Assembly: GCA_026826555.1 (NCBI GenBank)
Contig: JAKSZT010054399.1
Coordinates: 6,349,910 to 6,413,909, forward strand
DNA length: 64,000 bases
Origin: Tolypeutes matacus
Lineage: Eukaryota > Chordata > Mammalia > Cingulata > Chlamyphoridae
Reading direction: 5' to 3'
Shown: in pieces, positions 1-12,083 of the stretch
Numbering within the stretch: position 1 is the first letter of the stretch
Layout of the letters: each line of letters opens with the position of its first letter
Notes under the pieces: generated by a model
Database searches by the model: none
What the model was told of the DNA's origin: nothing
What the model saw: only the letters and a program-made list of their open reading frames with translations
Translations under genes and position numbers: made by a program

Positions 1-653
1 AGGCTGTCACAACTGCAGCTCTCACAGTCGCTGCTCCTACGTAGCTGCTCCCCCTGCACTGTCCTGAGAGCAGGACAGCGACAAGTGTCGTCTTAGAAAA
101 AACTCAGGAATGTTTCTGACCACCACTCCCCTGCCCAGAGCCACTGACTCATTAGTGCTACTGACTTTATCCTTTTTCTTTACAGGTTGGGAGGGAATCA
201 ATATAAGACTTTCGTACATACATTAACTACAGTAGTAAAGATTCTCTTTAACAATACAATTCTAAAAAGCTATATCTAAAAATAATTTTAAAGATTTTGA
301 GTGCTGAAAGTTTAAAACAACATAAGGACTTCCGTCGAGAAAATATTTTAAAATAACATTTAGTGTACTTTTGTGTTTCTTTATTTAATAGAAATCAAGA
401 AGTTTCTAATAAGAGCAAATTAATATACCCACTTTTTAAAGAAAATTGGTTTATAGTATCTTAAATTACTTACATGACTTGGAATGGTTGTGCTTTTCTG
501 ACTCAATTTTAGTTTTTATGATACATTTATAATCATTTCAAATAATCATTTATTCATTTTAAACCTTATTTCCAACCTTTTAAAAGTTACACTGAAGATA
601 AGCATTCAGAAGAGAACTTGTTTGCATTTAGTTGAACTTAAAAATTATTGAAT

Positions 654-772
654 TCCCGGGGCCTCCTGGTGAAGGCAAGCCCGCCCGCACGGCGTGGTTA
701 GCTGACCCAGCGAGCACAAGCAGCAAGGGGGGGATAAATGAATAAATAAATAAAATCTTTAAAAAAAAAAAA
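654..772 (+). mobile_element. 5'-truncated DAS-like SINE
   Basis: The sequence starts inside the tRNA-like head at 'cccggggcctcctgg', continues through the body 'gcgtggttagctgaccca', and ends in an aataaataaataaaatctttaaa tail with poly(A). It matches the full-length copy at 12721-12905 almost base for base over the shared part. A direct repeat of about 13 bp (aaaattattgaat) flanks it at about 641-653 and 773-785, so the missing 5' end reflects truncated reverse transcription rather than later deletion. Confidence 0.85.
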
Positions 773-2974
773 AAAATTATTGAATGAAAATGTCTGAAGT
801 AACCCAATGTATCAAACAAATTAATTTAAAAGCCTGCAGATTTCAGTTTCAGTGGTTTATTTTAGTGCTTTCTCCTCAGTTCATTTCCAAATTATATTTC
901 AGTCCTATGATATTGGTACCATAAATGAAACTAAAAATATATTGATTCAGTTACTATTTACTTTATTATGTGTTTTGTACCATTATACCCAATAGAAGCT
1001 TTAAAATTTTTATATAGGGAAAGAACAGGATGGCTGTCTCATTGGAAGCAGGGATCAAGGATGAGGGCAAGAAGTGAAGGCTGATGCTGCTATTATTTAG
1101 CAGTTTAAAGAAAATTGAGACTATATAAATTGTCCCTTTCAATGAATGGTGGTGAAGGGTAGTGGCTGGTAGAAATTATTAGAGGATGCCAGTGTCCCTC
1201 CAATACTTTTTCTTTGTGCAACCATTGCAAATGCCATTTCTGCTTGACTTTTACAAGGCCATTGAAATATTTGCTTTCTAAGGGAAAAAAACTATCCCTT
1301 CTCTCTGAACTTGCTAAGGCATAGAAGCAAAAGAAGGGTTGTGTAACCATTTCTCTCAAGTGTGTTGGTAGGAAATCAAAGCAGATCTGTCCATTGAATT
1401 TAGAAAAACTCATCATGCTTTTCCCATTAATCATGTTGCTCTCCATAAAGCCTTTTTAATATATACATACATACTTATGTGCTGTAATTTTTAAAAGTAG
1501 TGGTCTGCAGTAGGCCTAATAATAGGAAAAATAAAATATTATGTTTACTTAAGGAACTTTTCACACCACAATGCAGTTTAATAAAAATTATTTATCAATA
1601 AGGAAAAGGATAGTAATATTTCATGAAAATGCTCCCTTATCAGTATTCAAAATAATAGCTCAGTAAGAACCCAGGAAGAAGAATGTGTAACACAGTGTTA
1701 AAAAAAAAAAAAAATAGAGCTAGGGGTCAGAGTGTTACATATACATAATTTTCATTATTTTGACACAATATCTTGGCAGAAGCAATGAGGCATAGCCACA
1801 TATGTTATATAGCTTGTAGTAAATCATTTTTGTCTTCTGCCTCTTATCTATAAAACAAATATTATTTGTCACCTCTTTTTTCCCTCTCCTATAGAGTTGT
1901 CTGTTTTTATCCATCAGCCTTTTGTTCTGGGGGACCACATTGGGCTGATGATTGTTGACTTAACTGAAATGAATTAAGGCAATATCTGTCCCAGAAGATG
2001 CTCAAAATAACATGAGATTCAAATATCTAAAATTAGTTTGTTAGACTCTAACCATCACAAGGCAAAGTGGGGTGTCCTTATAACTCAGGCTGCAATTTGG
2101 CCTTTTGACTATTTCCCCTTAATGTCTGCTAATTATGCTCAATTTGATTTAACATTACCTGCATTGAAATACTAAGGGAAAGATATGATTTTCCTTTACA
2201 TCCTAGAGAAGACTTTGCACAGTGGAGTGTGGATAACTGTCAATTTGGAGTGATAATATATTACCAAACAAAAAAAGTATATAATAAAGACTTCATTCAG
2301 TAGGGAAAGACTCTGGATTGCTCCATAAACCCCCATATTGGTTGGTTTTATAGCGTGAAAGAAGGAAAATATAAAACAATCTATATGACTCATAAATTGT
2401 CTTGCTCAGTATGAGTAGTAAAAGAACATGTGTTTTGACTTTACTGTAAATATACTGAAATTCTATAGAAATTATTATTGGTTAAAAAATTAGAAATAAA
2501 ATCTGGCCCATGTTTTTTCCAAGACACCATTAAAAGCTTCCCTTTGTTTTTGTATTCAAAAGGATACCACTTGTACATGCAGAATGGCCAACCTGCTTCC
2601 CCTCTGGTCAGTACTTGATAACCAAAGCACATACAAACAGAATCTCTTTTTATTGCTGCTGTTAATTGTGAAAGAGCTTTATTCTTCTCCATGACCCCAA
2701 GTTCAGAAACTGGTCCGGTTCCAAGGTGTCCTGAATGCAGATATCTGGCTTTGGTTTAAATCTCCAAGGATTTTTATATTCACTCACCACTTCCTGTAGA
2801 AGCAGAAGTTGTAATACTCATCAAAATATCTTGAATTGTAATCTTAGCAGCATTGTTAGCTATTTTGTTCCTCACATATTCAGTATTGAATCATGGAATG
2901 ACTTTATTTCTTACTTGTGAAATTGAAGCACTTTGTTTTTTTTCTCTAGCACATTTCATTTTATTCACTTGAAA

Positions 2975-3150
2975 TTAAGACAAGTTATATATCTTTATTA
3001 GAGAAATTGTGAGTTTCCAGAAAAATCATGCATCAAATATGGAGTTCCCATATACCACCCTATTATTAATACCTTGCATTGGTATGGTACATTTGTTACA
3101 ACTGTTGAAAGCACATTTTTATTATTGTACTATTAACTACTGAAAGCAAG
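2975..3150 (-). mobile_element. L1 3'-UTR fragment, antisense
   Basis: The run 'ggagttcccatataccaccc ... ggtatggtacatttgttaca' is typical of old L1 3'-UTRs read on the reverse strand. A second fragment of the same kind lies at 8970-9170 and a third at 39290-39530. There is no coding potential. Confidence 0.6.
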
Positions 3151-4535
3151 GACTTGAATAAATCTTTTCACACCAATGTTCATAGCGGCATTATTCAGAA
3201 TTGCCAAAAGGTAGAGGCAACCCAGGTGTATTAGTCAGCCAAAGGGGTGCAGCTGCAAAGTACTAGAAATCTGTTGGCTTTTATAAAGGGTATTCATTTG
3301 ATGTAAAAGCTTACAGTTACAAGACCCTAAAGAGTCCAACTTAAGGTACTGTAAGAGGTACTTCCTCACCAAAGTCTGTTGCCACGTGGTGGAGCAAGAT
3401 GGGTGCCGATTTCTGTGAGGGTTCAGTCTTCCTCTTCCTTTTAAGGCCCTGCAGGCCCAACTTCTTACTATCTCAGCTGTAGGCTGGAGGGCTCGTCTTT
3501 TCTGGGCCTTCTCAGCTGCTCTGGGCTCTGTTCTTTTCAGTCGCAAACTATCAGGCAAATGGCTTAGCTCTCTCTGGGGCTCCAGGATCAAAACTGACAA
3601 GCTTCTCTCTCTCTCCATCTACTGTATCTTCTCCTGTGTGCCTTTTTCTGTGTGAGTGTTCATTTATATAGCCCAGGAAAGGGGTTGGGGACTCAACCCT
3701 GAGTCGACCTAATGACATGGTCGAGTCAGAGATCTAATCTTGATTTAAATAAATAAATATAAAACCTTTGAATTTAATATAATCAAAGGGTATCACACCC
3801 AGAGGAACATACATAGTCTACATCTCTTTTTTTGGAAATCATAAGTAATATCAAACTGCCAAACCAAGTGTCCATCGACAATGAATGGATAAATAAAATG
3901 TGGTATATAAACACTGTGTAATATTATGCAGCCATGTAACTGAATGAATTTCTGATACATGTGACAACATGGATGAGCCTTGAGGACATCATATTGAGTG
4001 AAATAAGCCAGACACAAAAGGACAAATATTTTATCTCACTGATATGAAATAATTGGAGTAAGGAAACTGACAGAGTCAGAATCTAGAATACAGGTTACCC
4101 AGGGATGGGGTGGGCCTCAGGAATAGGGAATTAATGCTTAAATTGTACATAATTCCTATTTGCAATGATGGAAAAGTTTTGGTAATGGATGGTGGTGATC
4201 ATAGCTCCACATTGTGAATGCAGTTAACGTAACTGAATTATATATTTGATTGTGGCTAGAAGGGGAAATTTTAGGTTGTGTATATGCTACTAGAATAACA
4301 ATTTTTTAAAAAATCCATGGGACTGTACAACATAAACAGTGAATTCTAAGGTAAACTATAGACTGCAGTTAATAGTATAATTATAAAAGTATGTTTTCAT
4401 CTGTTCTAAGAAATGTTCTACCCTAATGCAAGTTGTTAATAATAGGGTGTTTGGGAACCCTTTATTTTATGCATCATCTTCCTGTAAACCCACAACTTCT
4501 CTTAAAAAAGCCAAAAACAACCACAATAAAACAGT
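3151..4535 (+). mobile_element. L1 3' end, split by an LTR
   Basis: The left part (3151-3226) and the right part (about 3867-4535) read as one L1 3' segment: 'cattattcagaattgccaaa', then 'ccaagtgtccatcgacaatg' and 'aataaaatgtggtatataaa', then a 3'-UTR ending in 'cacaacttctcttaaaaaag'. The middle is occupied by the LTR at 3227-3822. The element is 5'-truncated and carries only ORF2-distal and UTR sequence. A similar + strand copy lies at about 8300-8910. Confidence 0.7.
3227..3822 (-). mobile_element. solo LTR (ERV-L/MaLR-like) nested in L1
   Basis: The segment has 5'-TG...CA-3' ends on the minus strand (tgtagac ... ctaataca). It has a TATA-like 'gctatataaatg' and a long mixed body, as expected of an LTR of roughly 600 bp. 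Only one copy is present and no internal retroviral sequence is attached, so it is either a solo LTR or a remnant. I could not see a clean 5-bp target duplication. The exact family is not identified. Confidence 0.55.
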
Positions 4536-5662
4536 TGTTGTTAATTGAAATTTAATTCTGCAAATTGCACACTACACTGCTCTACTTGAACTTGCACATC
4601 CATAAATTGGGAAAAATACCCGATTTGTGAAAATTGTAGATAATATACATCAAATACCTGGCACCTATTAAGCCTTTAATAAACATTAGCTATTATTTAG
4701 CATTATATCACCATTTATATCCATCTTACTATGTGGTAGCCAAATATAGATGTTCCCCAGATTCTTCAGTATCTAACTTAACAGTTTTAGTCTTATGAAA
4801 GTTATTCCATAAGGCACATAGTAACAATTTGGAGTTCCCATACATGAATAAGAATTCCCTACCTCCACCTAACTTACTCCGTTGTTCACTTCAGGGTACA
4901 GTAACGGGAAAGTGGTAGATATGTCGAGTGGGTAGACCTGTGAAAGGGAGTTTGGGAGTGCCAATGTATAATGTGCATAAGTTACATTGTGTCAGTTGCG
5001 TGGAAGACAAGGAATTTCATATGCTTATTTACATGTCCACTTATAGCCATCCTCTAAACCTTCTAGTTCACAAATACAAACACATTTAGGTTCCTCAAAT
5101 ACATGATAGATTGACTGATAACACTCCCACAGGGAACTGCCAAAAAAGGTATGAAGTTTGACAGCCACCCCCAGGCCTGGGAACAACAGAGAGAACTCAT
5201 TCTGTAGTGGTTCTCTAGTCTCTGCCCCTTGCCCTTGAGGGGAGATGCTGTCTCTCAGTTCTGTCCAGCTGAGCCTTGACTCTGAGGTTCCTGGGAAATG
5301 GTAAGAGCTGTATCTGGTTAGCTTGAAATATAGTATGAATGAGTCCTCCTTCCTGACTTGCTGTCATTTAACACTTCATATTTAGTTTGCTCTGAAATAG
5401 ACAAAAAAGAAAGGAAAGTAAGGATTTGGATATCATGTCTGTTTCCAAACTTAGTTTTTGTGGTGTTAATAGCTTTTGCTCCACTAGTGAATTCTAACTT
5501 CTGCTCATTTTTAAAGAGCAATGAGGAAGGGAGCTGGTGGGGGTAAATAACTGTTCTGATTTAGTGTCTTTAAAATGTTCTATAAAACTTTATAGACAAA
5601 ACAGAACAAATATCAAGACCTTGAATCCCTAGATTTTTATGCAGTATAGTGCCCATGGTAGA

Positions 5663-6111
5663 TGTGGTAGATTAAATCATGTACTGAAACAAAAGACATG
5701 TTCTTAATCTGTGGGTACAAACCGGCTGTAAATAGGACCTTTTGAAGATGTTATTATTAGTTAGGGTGTGGCCAAATTGAATCAAGGTGGTTGAATCCAT
5801 ACACCCCGGGCCTTATAAAGAGGCAAATTCAGCTGCAGCCAGTCAATAGAAACCAGAAACCAGGGAAGTCAGAGAAAACCACAGGAAAACCAGAAGTCAG
5901 TGAAGCCAGAAGAGCAGATGCAGGGAGAGAGAGATTGCTGTGTGACACAGGACTGCTGTCACCACAGCACAACAGACTTTGGAGAAAGTGTGGCCTTGCG
6001 GACATCTTGATATTGAACTTCCAGCCTTTAAAACCATGAAACAGTAAATGCTTATTGTTTAGGCCAACCCATTGTGTGGTATTTATCATAGCAGGTCTGG
6101 CAACTTAGACA
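5663..6111 (+). mobile_element. solo LTR, MaLR type
   Basis: This belongs to the same LTR family as copies at 11785-12466, 45487-45948 (reverse), 50434-50833, 52200-52610 and 54367-54761. Shared landmarks are 'gacatgttcttaatctgtgg', 'aaataggaccttttgaagat' and the 3' end 'gtggtatttatcatagcagg'. The ends are diverged, so the boundaries are approximate. Short open frames on both strands here are chance products of the LTR. Confidence 0.7.
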
Positions 6112-6379
6112 GTAGACAAATAGCTAAAATTATAAAATGCCTAAAACAGAAAGAAAGGAGGAAAAGAAGGCATGGCAAGGAGGGAGGATTGGGAAGGAGA
6201 CTGGAAGAGAGGAAAAAAGAAAAGTGGAATAAGGCAAATAAAGGAAGGGAAGAAGGAAAGAAAAATACAAAGGATTCTACAGTCGTAGTATTTGAAGATC
6301 AGAGAAAGCACAGGGAGTGTCTGTGGCTGGGGTTCCTTTTGCCTTGCTTCTCATCTTGGCTTCTATAAAATGGCCCTCA

Positions 6380-6880
6380 GTCATGGTGACAGCAATTCTG
6401 ATTGCTAGGCTGCCTTTGCTGAAGAAAATCTAGGCCATCAAGGTGTTCAGGATGAGGCAGTTTGCAAGGTGATCACAGAGTTCACACTTTCAAGGAAAGA
6501 CCAAGTAATAGTTCCATTTGAGAAGGCCGTGATTTATGTTGAGCAGCAACTGATGCAGTTAGGACTGGGTGAGAATCCTGATCAGCATCACGGTGGCAAA
6601 GAACTAGGTATGCCCTTCATGGTTCTGCTGCTTCCCAAGTACCCATAGAAAATGGTAGCTGAGGTGGGAGTGAATGGTGAGCCACTCCATCAGCGCTGGG
6701 AGTGGCCTATTACATGGCCAGGAAACCCATCTCAGTGCTCTGTAGGATGTCAGTCCAGTGGATCTGCCTCAAATGAGTCACTACGTCCTCCAAGTGGTCC
6801 TCCTCCTGGCAAGAGAACAAGATACAGGTGCAGGACAGCACCTGGGTGTTAGTCGTGTTAGTGCAGAAATGCTCCCTGTA
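6380..6880 (+). other. unassigned stretch with coding-like composition
   Basis: I do not recognise this segment. It is richer in GC than its surroundings. From about 6455 it can be read for about 60 codons without a stop up to the in-frame TAG near 6647, after which another open run of 66 codons follows. Neither reading has splice sites, and I see no target duplication or poly(A). It could be a decayed retrocopy of a host mRNA or simply an old repeat. Confidence 0.2.
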
Positions 6881-7254
6881 GTGGGGATGACGTGGTATTA
6901 GAGGTGAAAAGGGTGATGCAGTAACAGTGGATTTTATGGGGTCGGTGGGAAGCTAGCTTGCTCTCGGCTGCTCTGAGTATGATTTTTCTATCAGATGGAT
7001 ACATTTTTGGTGCTCTTGATTCTAGACACATGGCATCATTCCCTATTGCTTGAAAAACATCCTTTAGCATATGTCCTAGTGCATTTCTGTTGGCTACAGA
7101 TTCTCTCACTTAGCATATATGCAAATACCTTTATTTTGACCTCATTTTTTAAGGATATTAAAAAAGGATATTTTTTAAGGATATTTCACTGGATATAGAA
7201 TTCTAGGTTTGCAGGGTTTTGTTTAGCTCCTCTGTGCAAAATGTCTCCCCCCGC

Positions 7255-7890
7255 CCCACCGGTTGCTTTAAAGATTTATCTTTATCTTTGGTTTGCTTGT
7301 GATGTTTCAAGTGTACAGTGTGAAAAGTTTTGATCTAGAAATACACCTATGAAGCCATCACTACAGTCAAGATAGTGACCATATCCATCACCCAGAAAAG
7401 TTCTTGGCGTCCCTTTGAAAACTCCCCCTCCCTTGCAGTCTCCAAGCACCCGCTAATCTGCTTTCTGTCACTGTAGATAAACTTATATTTTCTAGATTTT
7501 CAGCTAAATGGAATCATACAGTATGCACACTTTTGGTCTGGCTTCTTTCATGCAGCTTAATAGTTTTGGGATTTATCCACATTATTGTGTGTATCAGTAG
7601 ATCATTCCTTTATATTGCTGAGTAGAATGTCATCTTATGGCTCTTCTACAAATTATCCAGTCACATGTTGATGTACATTTGGGTTGTTTCCAGTTTTTAG
7701 CTATTACAAATAAAACTGCTGTGAACATTTGTGTGTAAGTATTTGCATGGACATATTCTTTCTTTTCTTTTGGTTAAGTACCTAGAAGTGGCACAGCTGG
7801 ATCATATGGTAGGTGAAATTTATGTTTTTATGAGACTGCCAAACTGTTTTCCCAAGTGGTTATTCCATTTTACATTCCTATGAACTGTGG
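7255..7890 (-). mobile_element. old L1 3'-UTR, antisense
   Basis: The landmarks 'gtttcaagtgtacagtgtga', 'tgggtgatggatatggtcac' (reverse strand) and 'gggttgtttccagtttttag' are those of old mammalian L1 3' ends lying in reverse. There are no preserved open reading frames. Confidence 0.7.
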
Positions 7891-8299
7891 TAGGTGATCA
7901 GGGATACATAATTAAATAAGGTCCTCCTTACTTCCAGTCTTCCCATTCTTCAAATATTGCTACAATTTGGAATTGCATTCCAAGCCAAGGAACATGGATT
8001 TTATTATGTGAGCAAAGAGAAATCACTCAAGTTGTTCTGGAAGTGGGATCAAGGTTGTTTGGGAAGCGAATTCTGTGGCCTGGGGAACTTGGAGCATGGT
8101 CTGGAAGGGGAAAGTTGTGGCCATGGGTAGGCATGTTCCCTTGGTTCAAAGGAATTTTTTGTCCTGTGTGGAGGGGTATGACCCTAGAAAGACCAGAGTC
8201 AGTTCTCTAAAGTATGGAGTTCAGGACAGCACCCCTCTTATCCAGGTCAAAGAATAGTACTCTTCCTCTCTCCTCATATCTGTCTAAATTCTAACTACC

Positions 8300-8910
8300 T
8301 TTAAAAACCCATCTTGGAAAAGTTTGGCAGGTCCTCAAAAAGTTAAACATAGAATTACCATATGACCCAGCAATTCCACTCCAAGGTATATACCCTAAAG
8401 AAAGCAGGGACCTGAACAGATAATTGTACATAAGTGTTCATGGCAGCATTATTCACAATAGCCAAAAAGTGGAAACAACCCGTGTCCTCGACAGATGAAT
8501 GGATAAACAAAATGTGGTACATCCATACAATGGAATATTACTACTCATCTGTAAAAAGGAATGGAGTTCTGATAGATGCTTCAACATGGGCCGACACTAC
8601 AAGCTTTGAAAACATTATGCTGAGTGACACAAAAGGCAAGGATGTTATGATTCCACTTACATGAAATAGCTAGAATAGGCAAATTCACAGAAACAGAAAG
8701 TAGGTTAGAAGTTACCAGGGACTGGGGGAAGGGAAAAGGGGGAGTTATTGCTTAAAGGGCACAGTGTTTCTGTTTTGAGTTTGGTAATGGATGGTGGTGA
8801 TGATAGTACATTGTAAATATAATTAATGCCCCTGAATTAAATAAAGTCACTTAAAAGTGGTTAAAATGGGAAACTTCATGTTATGTTGCAAAAAAAAAGA
8901 TTTTTAATTA
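8300..8910 (+). mobile_element. L1 3' end, sense
   Basis: It reads 'atgacccagcaattccactc', 'gttcatggcagcattattca', 'ggaatattactactcatctg' and a 3'-UTR ending in a short A-rich tail near 8890. These are standard ORF2-distal and 3'-UTR landmarks of L1. The copy is strongly 5'-truncated. A (CA)n run at about 8927-8942 follows it. Confidence 0.75.
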
Positions 8911-8969
8911 AAATTAAAAAGAGACACACACACACACACACAAACCACTTTTTTTTTTCCTGTCATGAT

Positions 8970-9170
8970 TCCTCTTTATTTTTTTTAAAGACATGCAGAT
9001 TACATAAATGTTACATAAAAAATATAGGGGATTCCCATATGCCCTGCTCCCCACATCGCCCACATTTACCCACATTAACAGCATCCTTCATTAGTTTGGT
9101 ACATTCATTGCAATTGATGAACACATTTTGGAGCATTGCCACTAAGCATGGATTATAGTTTACATTGTAG
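8970..9170 (-). mobile_element. L1 3'-UTR fragment, antisense
   Basis: It has the same landmarks as the 2975-3150 fragment ('ttagtttggtacattcattg' and 'gggattcccatatgccctgc'). It is separated from the sense L1 piece to its left only by simple repeat, giving a back-to-back pair of L1 3' ends. It is non-coding. Confidence 0.55.
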
Positions 9171-10654
9171 TTTACACTCTTTCCCACTCAATTCTGTGGA
9201 CAAACCAATCTTAAGTCTCCACTCCTATGATATCTTCTGTCACTGTGGCAGTTCCAAGTATGCCCTTCCTCTCAGTTGTATGCTACTTATCTTTCTCTGT
9301 TTATATATCTCACTTTCCTAATTTGTCTATAAGCTTTTGAGTCAAACACTCTATCCCTTCTTTCTCCTTATGTTCAACAAAGTATCAAGTACACAATAGC
9401 TGTTCAGAAATGTTGGTTGAATGAATGAAGCAAGTGCACGGAGTTTGTTGGTTTTTCTTAGCGCCTAGGTTATGGTTTTCACTTTGAGAAATTTCTCAGC
9501 ATGCATTTACATTTACATATATAAAATCTAGGTTTCAGCTTCTAATTGCTTGCCCCGTTTCTACTCTATCAGCCTTTGCTATGTGTTCATCCTCAGTTGG
9601 GAAGCCTAATACCTCCCAAACTCTCTATACTTTTGTTTAAATTTTAGTAATCCAATGTAAGTCTTGGTTTGAGTTTAGGTGATCTCACCTCATCATTGTA
9701 TATTTAGACCACATCCTTACTAGCCATATTAACCCAGAAAGAGGTAATTTTTATCACATTGCTAATTTTCCCAGCAAGGACTTTATTTCTTCTGTCATAT
9801 AAGTTACTAGAGACCCTAGCCACAAACATTTCCCAAGGAGTCCTGCCTCATTGCTCTTGTATATGCTAATCCTTCTTTCTGGAATGCTCTTTCTTTCCTC
9901 CTCTGTCTAGACCAAGGGTTCTTAACCGTTTTTGTTCCACCCCTTTGCCAATCAGGTGAACACCACGGGCCCCTTCTCAGAATGTAGCAGCAGATAGTTT
10001 TATGACACTCAACACCAGCATGTCTTTAAATTAAATTTTAGGATTATTCAAAATTATGCTTTACAACTTTCCCATAATTTCAAAACCTGATAACCTAACA
10101 TGGTTTGAATGTCTGTTCAAACGGTCATTTTCTGAGATAATACTGAGATATTAGGTAACTGACCTTTCTCAAGTCTGGAGGTGTTCTAAGATGTCACATG
10201 AGGAAACCAAAAATAAAAACAATGTCTAAAAACGCCAAGGCTTTGTTTAACTTGGATACTTTATACAGATATTATGAAATAATGAAAATAAAGTTCTAAT
10301 ACACTGGCCAGCAGGAGTAGGTGCTAATAAATGTTAGTCTCTAATCCCTGTCCCCTTCCCAACCTTCCTGAAGTGTCCAAAGATATAACTTTCCTTGAAA
10401 TTTCTCTCAGGATAAAGTCAAGAATAGGTCCAAATAATACTTGCCAGTCACCAAACATGCAGATCCTCTTTTCAGACACCAGTAAATCCATTCCCCTCTG
10501 CTTCTTGCCTAAGGAAATGTAGGAGGAAGTGTTTCCTTCCAAATCCTTACTAGCTTAAGAAAGGTGAGGCTTCATTTACTGGTCTACTTTCCTTATGTCT
10601 GTAATTATTTCAGTCAGAAGTCCTTGGAGCTGGGGTTTTGGGAGATGCTATCCA

Positions 10655-10830
10655 CTACGAGGTGGAGGTGGTAGAGGTGGTGGAGGTGGTGGAGGTGGTG
10701 GAGGTGGAGGAGGTGGAGGAGGTGGAGGAGGAGGTGGAGGAGGAGGTGGAGGAGGTGGAGGAGGAGGTGGAGGAGGTGGTGGAGGTGGTGGTGGTAGAGG
10801 TGGTGGAGGTGGTGGTAGTGGTGGTGATTT
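10655..10830 (+). repeat. (GGA/GGT)n G-rich microsatellite
   Basis: About 175 bp are made almost purely of GGT and GGA triplets, all G-rich on the strand transcribed into ELOVL2 pre-mRNA. Many runs of two Gs occur every three bases, so stacked two-layer G-quadruplexes are possible in the RNA. It ends about 66 bp before the exon 2 acceptor. The open frames across it encode poly-Gly, Val/Glu or poly-Pro and are artefacts of the repeat. Confidence 0.95.
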
Positions 10831-10896
10831 GTTGGTTTGTTTTGAGATTTTCTGAAAAAAAAAATCATTTAAGTCAATTTTTAAAAATCTTTTCAG

Positions 10897-10960
10897 GAGC
10901 ATCTAAAGGCCGTTGATGATGAAATCAATGCTTTTTTGGACAATATGTTTGGACCTCGAG
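10897..10960 (+). CDS. ELOVL2: ELOVL2 exon 2 (residues 2-22, plus one base)
   Basis: The acceptor is tttcag ending at 10896 and the donor is gtaagt at 10961. The exon encodes EHLKAVDDEINAFLDNMFGP-R and leaves one base (G) that joins AT of the next exon to make Asp23. This is the short luminal or cytosolic N-terminal segment ahead of the first membrane helix of very-long-chain fatty acid elongase 2. Elongases of this family catalyse the rate-limiting condensation of acyl-CoA with malonyl-CoA in the endoplasmic reticulum. The exon begins directly after where an ATG codon would end, so exon 1 probably contributes only the initiator Met. A large G-rich repeat lies just upstream of its branch-point region. 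Confidence 0.93.
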
Positions 10961-11299
10961 GTAAGTGAGCTACTTGAGGATTTAATGTGGAAGGAACACA
11001 AAGGAGACCGCCATTTATTTCTATAATTATGCAACATCTGATGTCTTAAAAATAATATGGTACTTAACATTTAGAAACTTGAGTTTCCTCACCTTTGAGG
11101 CACTTTTCCCAGAACTTGCAGAAAGCCCCTATTTCTCATCCTGCTCACCTTGTCCACGGATTAAAGATGTTCTGCAGCACAGAAAGCAGGAATGGAATGA
11201 AATACAATACTTTCTTCCGTGTTTCTCTGGCTACCAAAGCCAGGTTGTAGCTTTCCTTCTAAATTACTTTACTTCTTTCTCTCTTCCCATCCTGTACTT

Positions 11300-11775
11300 C
11301 TTCCTTCTCCTCTCTCTACCACCATTCACCTTATACCTCCCTCACATGCAGTCAGGTGTGATATNNNNNNNNNNCTCCTCTTGCACTCTTGCCCTCTAGC
11401 AATCATTTATTAAGTATCAGCTAGTAGAGTACTTAAAAAACCTGAATAATATTGTGTGACACTCTGGTTTAAAACTCATCAATGTCTTCCAATGCCACTA
11501 GGATAAAACCAAACTTCTTCTCATGGACTACGCACCCTGGTATTGTCTAGCCCCAGCTTACCTCTCCAGCTGGGTCACTGCCACCTTCCTCCCTCACGCT
11601 GATGTGGCCACTCTAGACATCTTTCAGTTCAAATATGTAAATCCTTTTATCTGCTGGTCCCTGTGCCTGGAGTGCACCCCCGGTATCTCCTACCCTGCCC
11701 GAGACCCCACTACAGTTAGGGGCTTCTCATAATTCACGTAGCAGCTTAAATGCTAGATGGGCTTTCCCTGATGTC
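11300..11775 (+). mobile_element. L2-like LINE remnant with assembly gap
   Basis: The stretch 11470-11770 ('aaaactcatcaatgtcttcc', then 'ggtccctgtgcctggagtgc') is typical of decayed L2 3' sequence. The left part is interrupted by ten N at 11365-11374. The 134 bp found at 12131-12264 look like the L2 sequence expected just before 11375, which suggests that they belong in this gap. Confidence 0.6.
11365..11374. other. assembly gap (10 N)
   Basis: Ten undetermined bases. The 47 bp on its left (11318-11364) and the 47 bp on its right (11375-11421) recur exactly at 12084-12130 and 12265-12311, with 134 bp of real sequence between them. The true gap is therefore probably 134 bp rather than 10. Confidence 0.95.
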
Positions 11776-12083
11776 CTAGCAGGCTCTGGTGGTTTGAAGG
11801 TGTATGTGCCCCAGAAGAACATGTGCTTAAACCTAATCCATCCCTGTGGGTGTGAACCCATTGTAAGTAGGGCCTTTTGATGAAGTGACTTCAGTTAAGG
11901 TGTGGCCCACCTCAGTCAGGGTGGGTCTTAATCCTATTTACTGGAATCCTTTACACATGGAAAGAAATTCAGAGAGAGAAAGCCACAGGAAGGCAGAAGC
12001 TGAAATTCAGCAGAACTCTGAAGAGAACAGAGAGGCCAGGAGAGGCAGAGGGGTCAAGATCTGGATCACTGGCAGTCAGAGTC

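Larger units (their letters stand above)
1..10896 (+). other. ELOVL2: ELOVL2 intron 1 (3' part)
   Basis: No host coding exon is visible before the exon 2 acceptor at 10897. Exon 2 opens with a GAG codon in phase 0, so the initiator ATG must lie on an upstream exon that is not in this window. No CpG-rich promoter-like stretch is present. The recognisable content is a truncated SINE, L1 3'-end pieces in both orientations, two LTRs and a G-rich simple repeat, each listed separately. The stretches 1-640, 786-2970, 4540-5660 and 9180-10650 are AT-rich unique or very old sequence in which I see no gene. A weak L2-like piece lies near 9790-9910. Confidence 0.75.

Noticed and set aside
5160..5305. 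ATG followed by a good donor (aaatg|gtaagag at 5297-5305), a possible ELOVL2 exon 1
   Set aside because: The sequence is not CpG-rich, and mammalian ELOVL2 starts in a CpG island. No support beyond a chance ATG-donor match.
10595..10916. Four overlapping open frames of poly-Gly, Val/Glu or poly-Pro
   Set aside because: They are translations of a GGA/GGT microsatellite in an intron and end at random positions.
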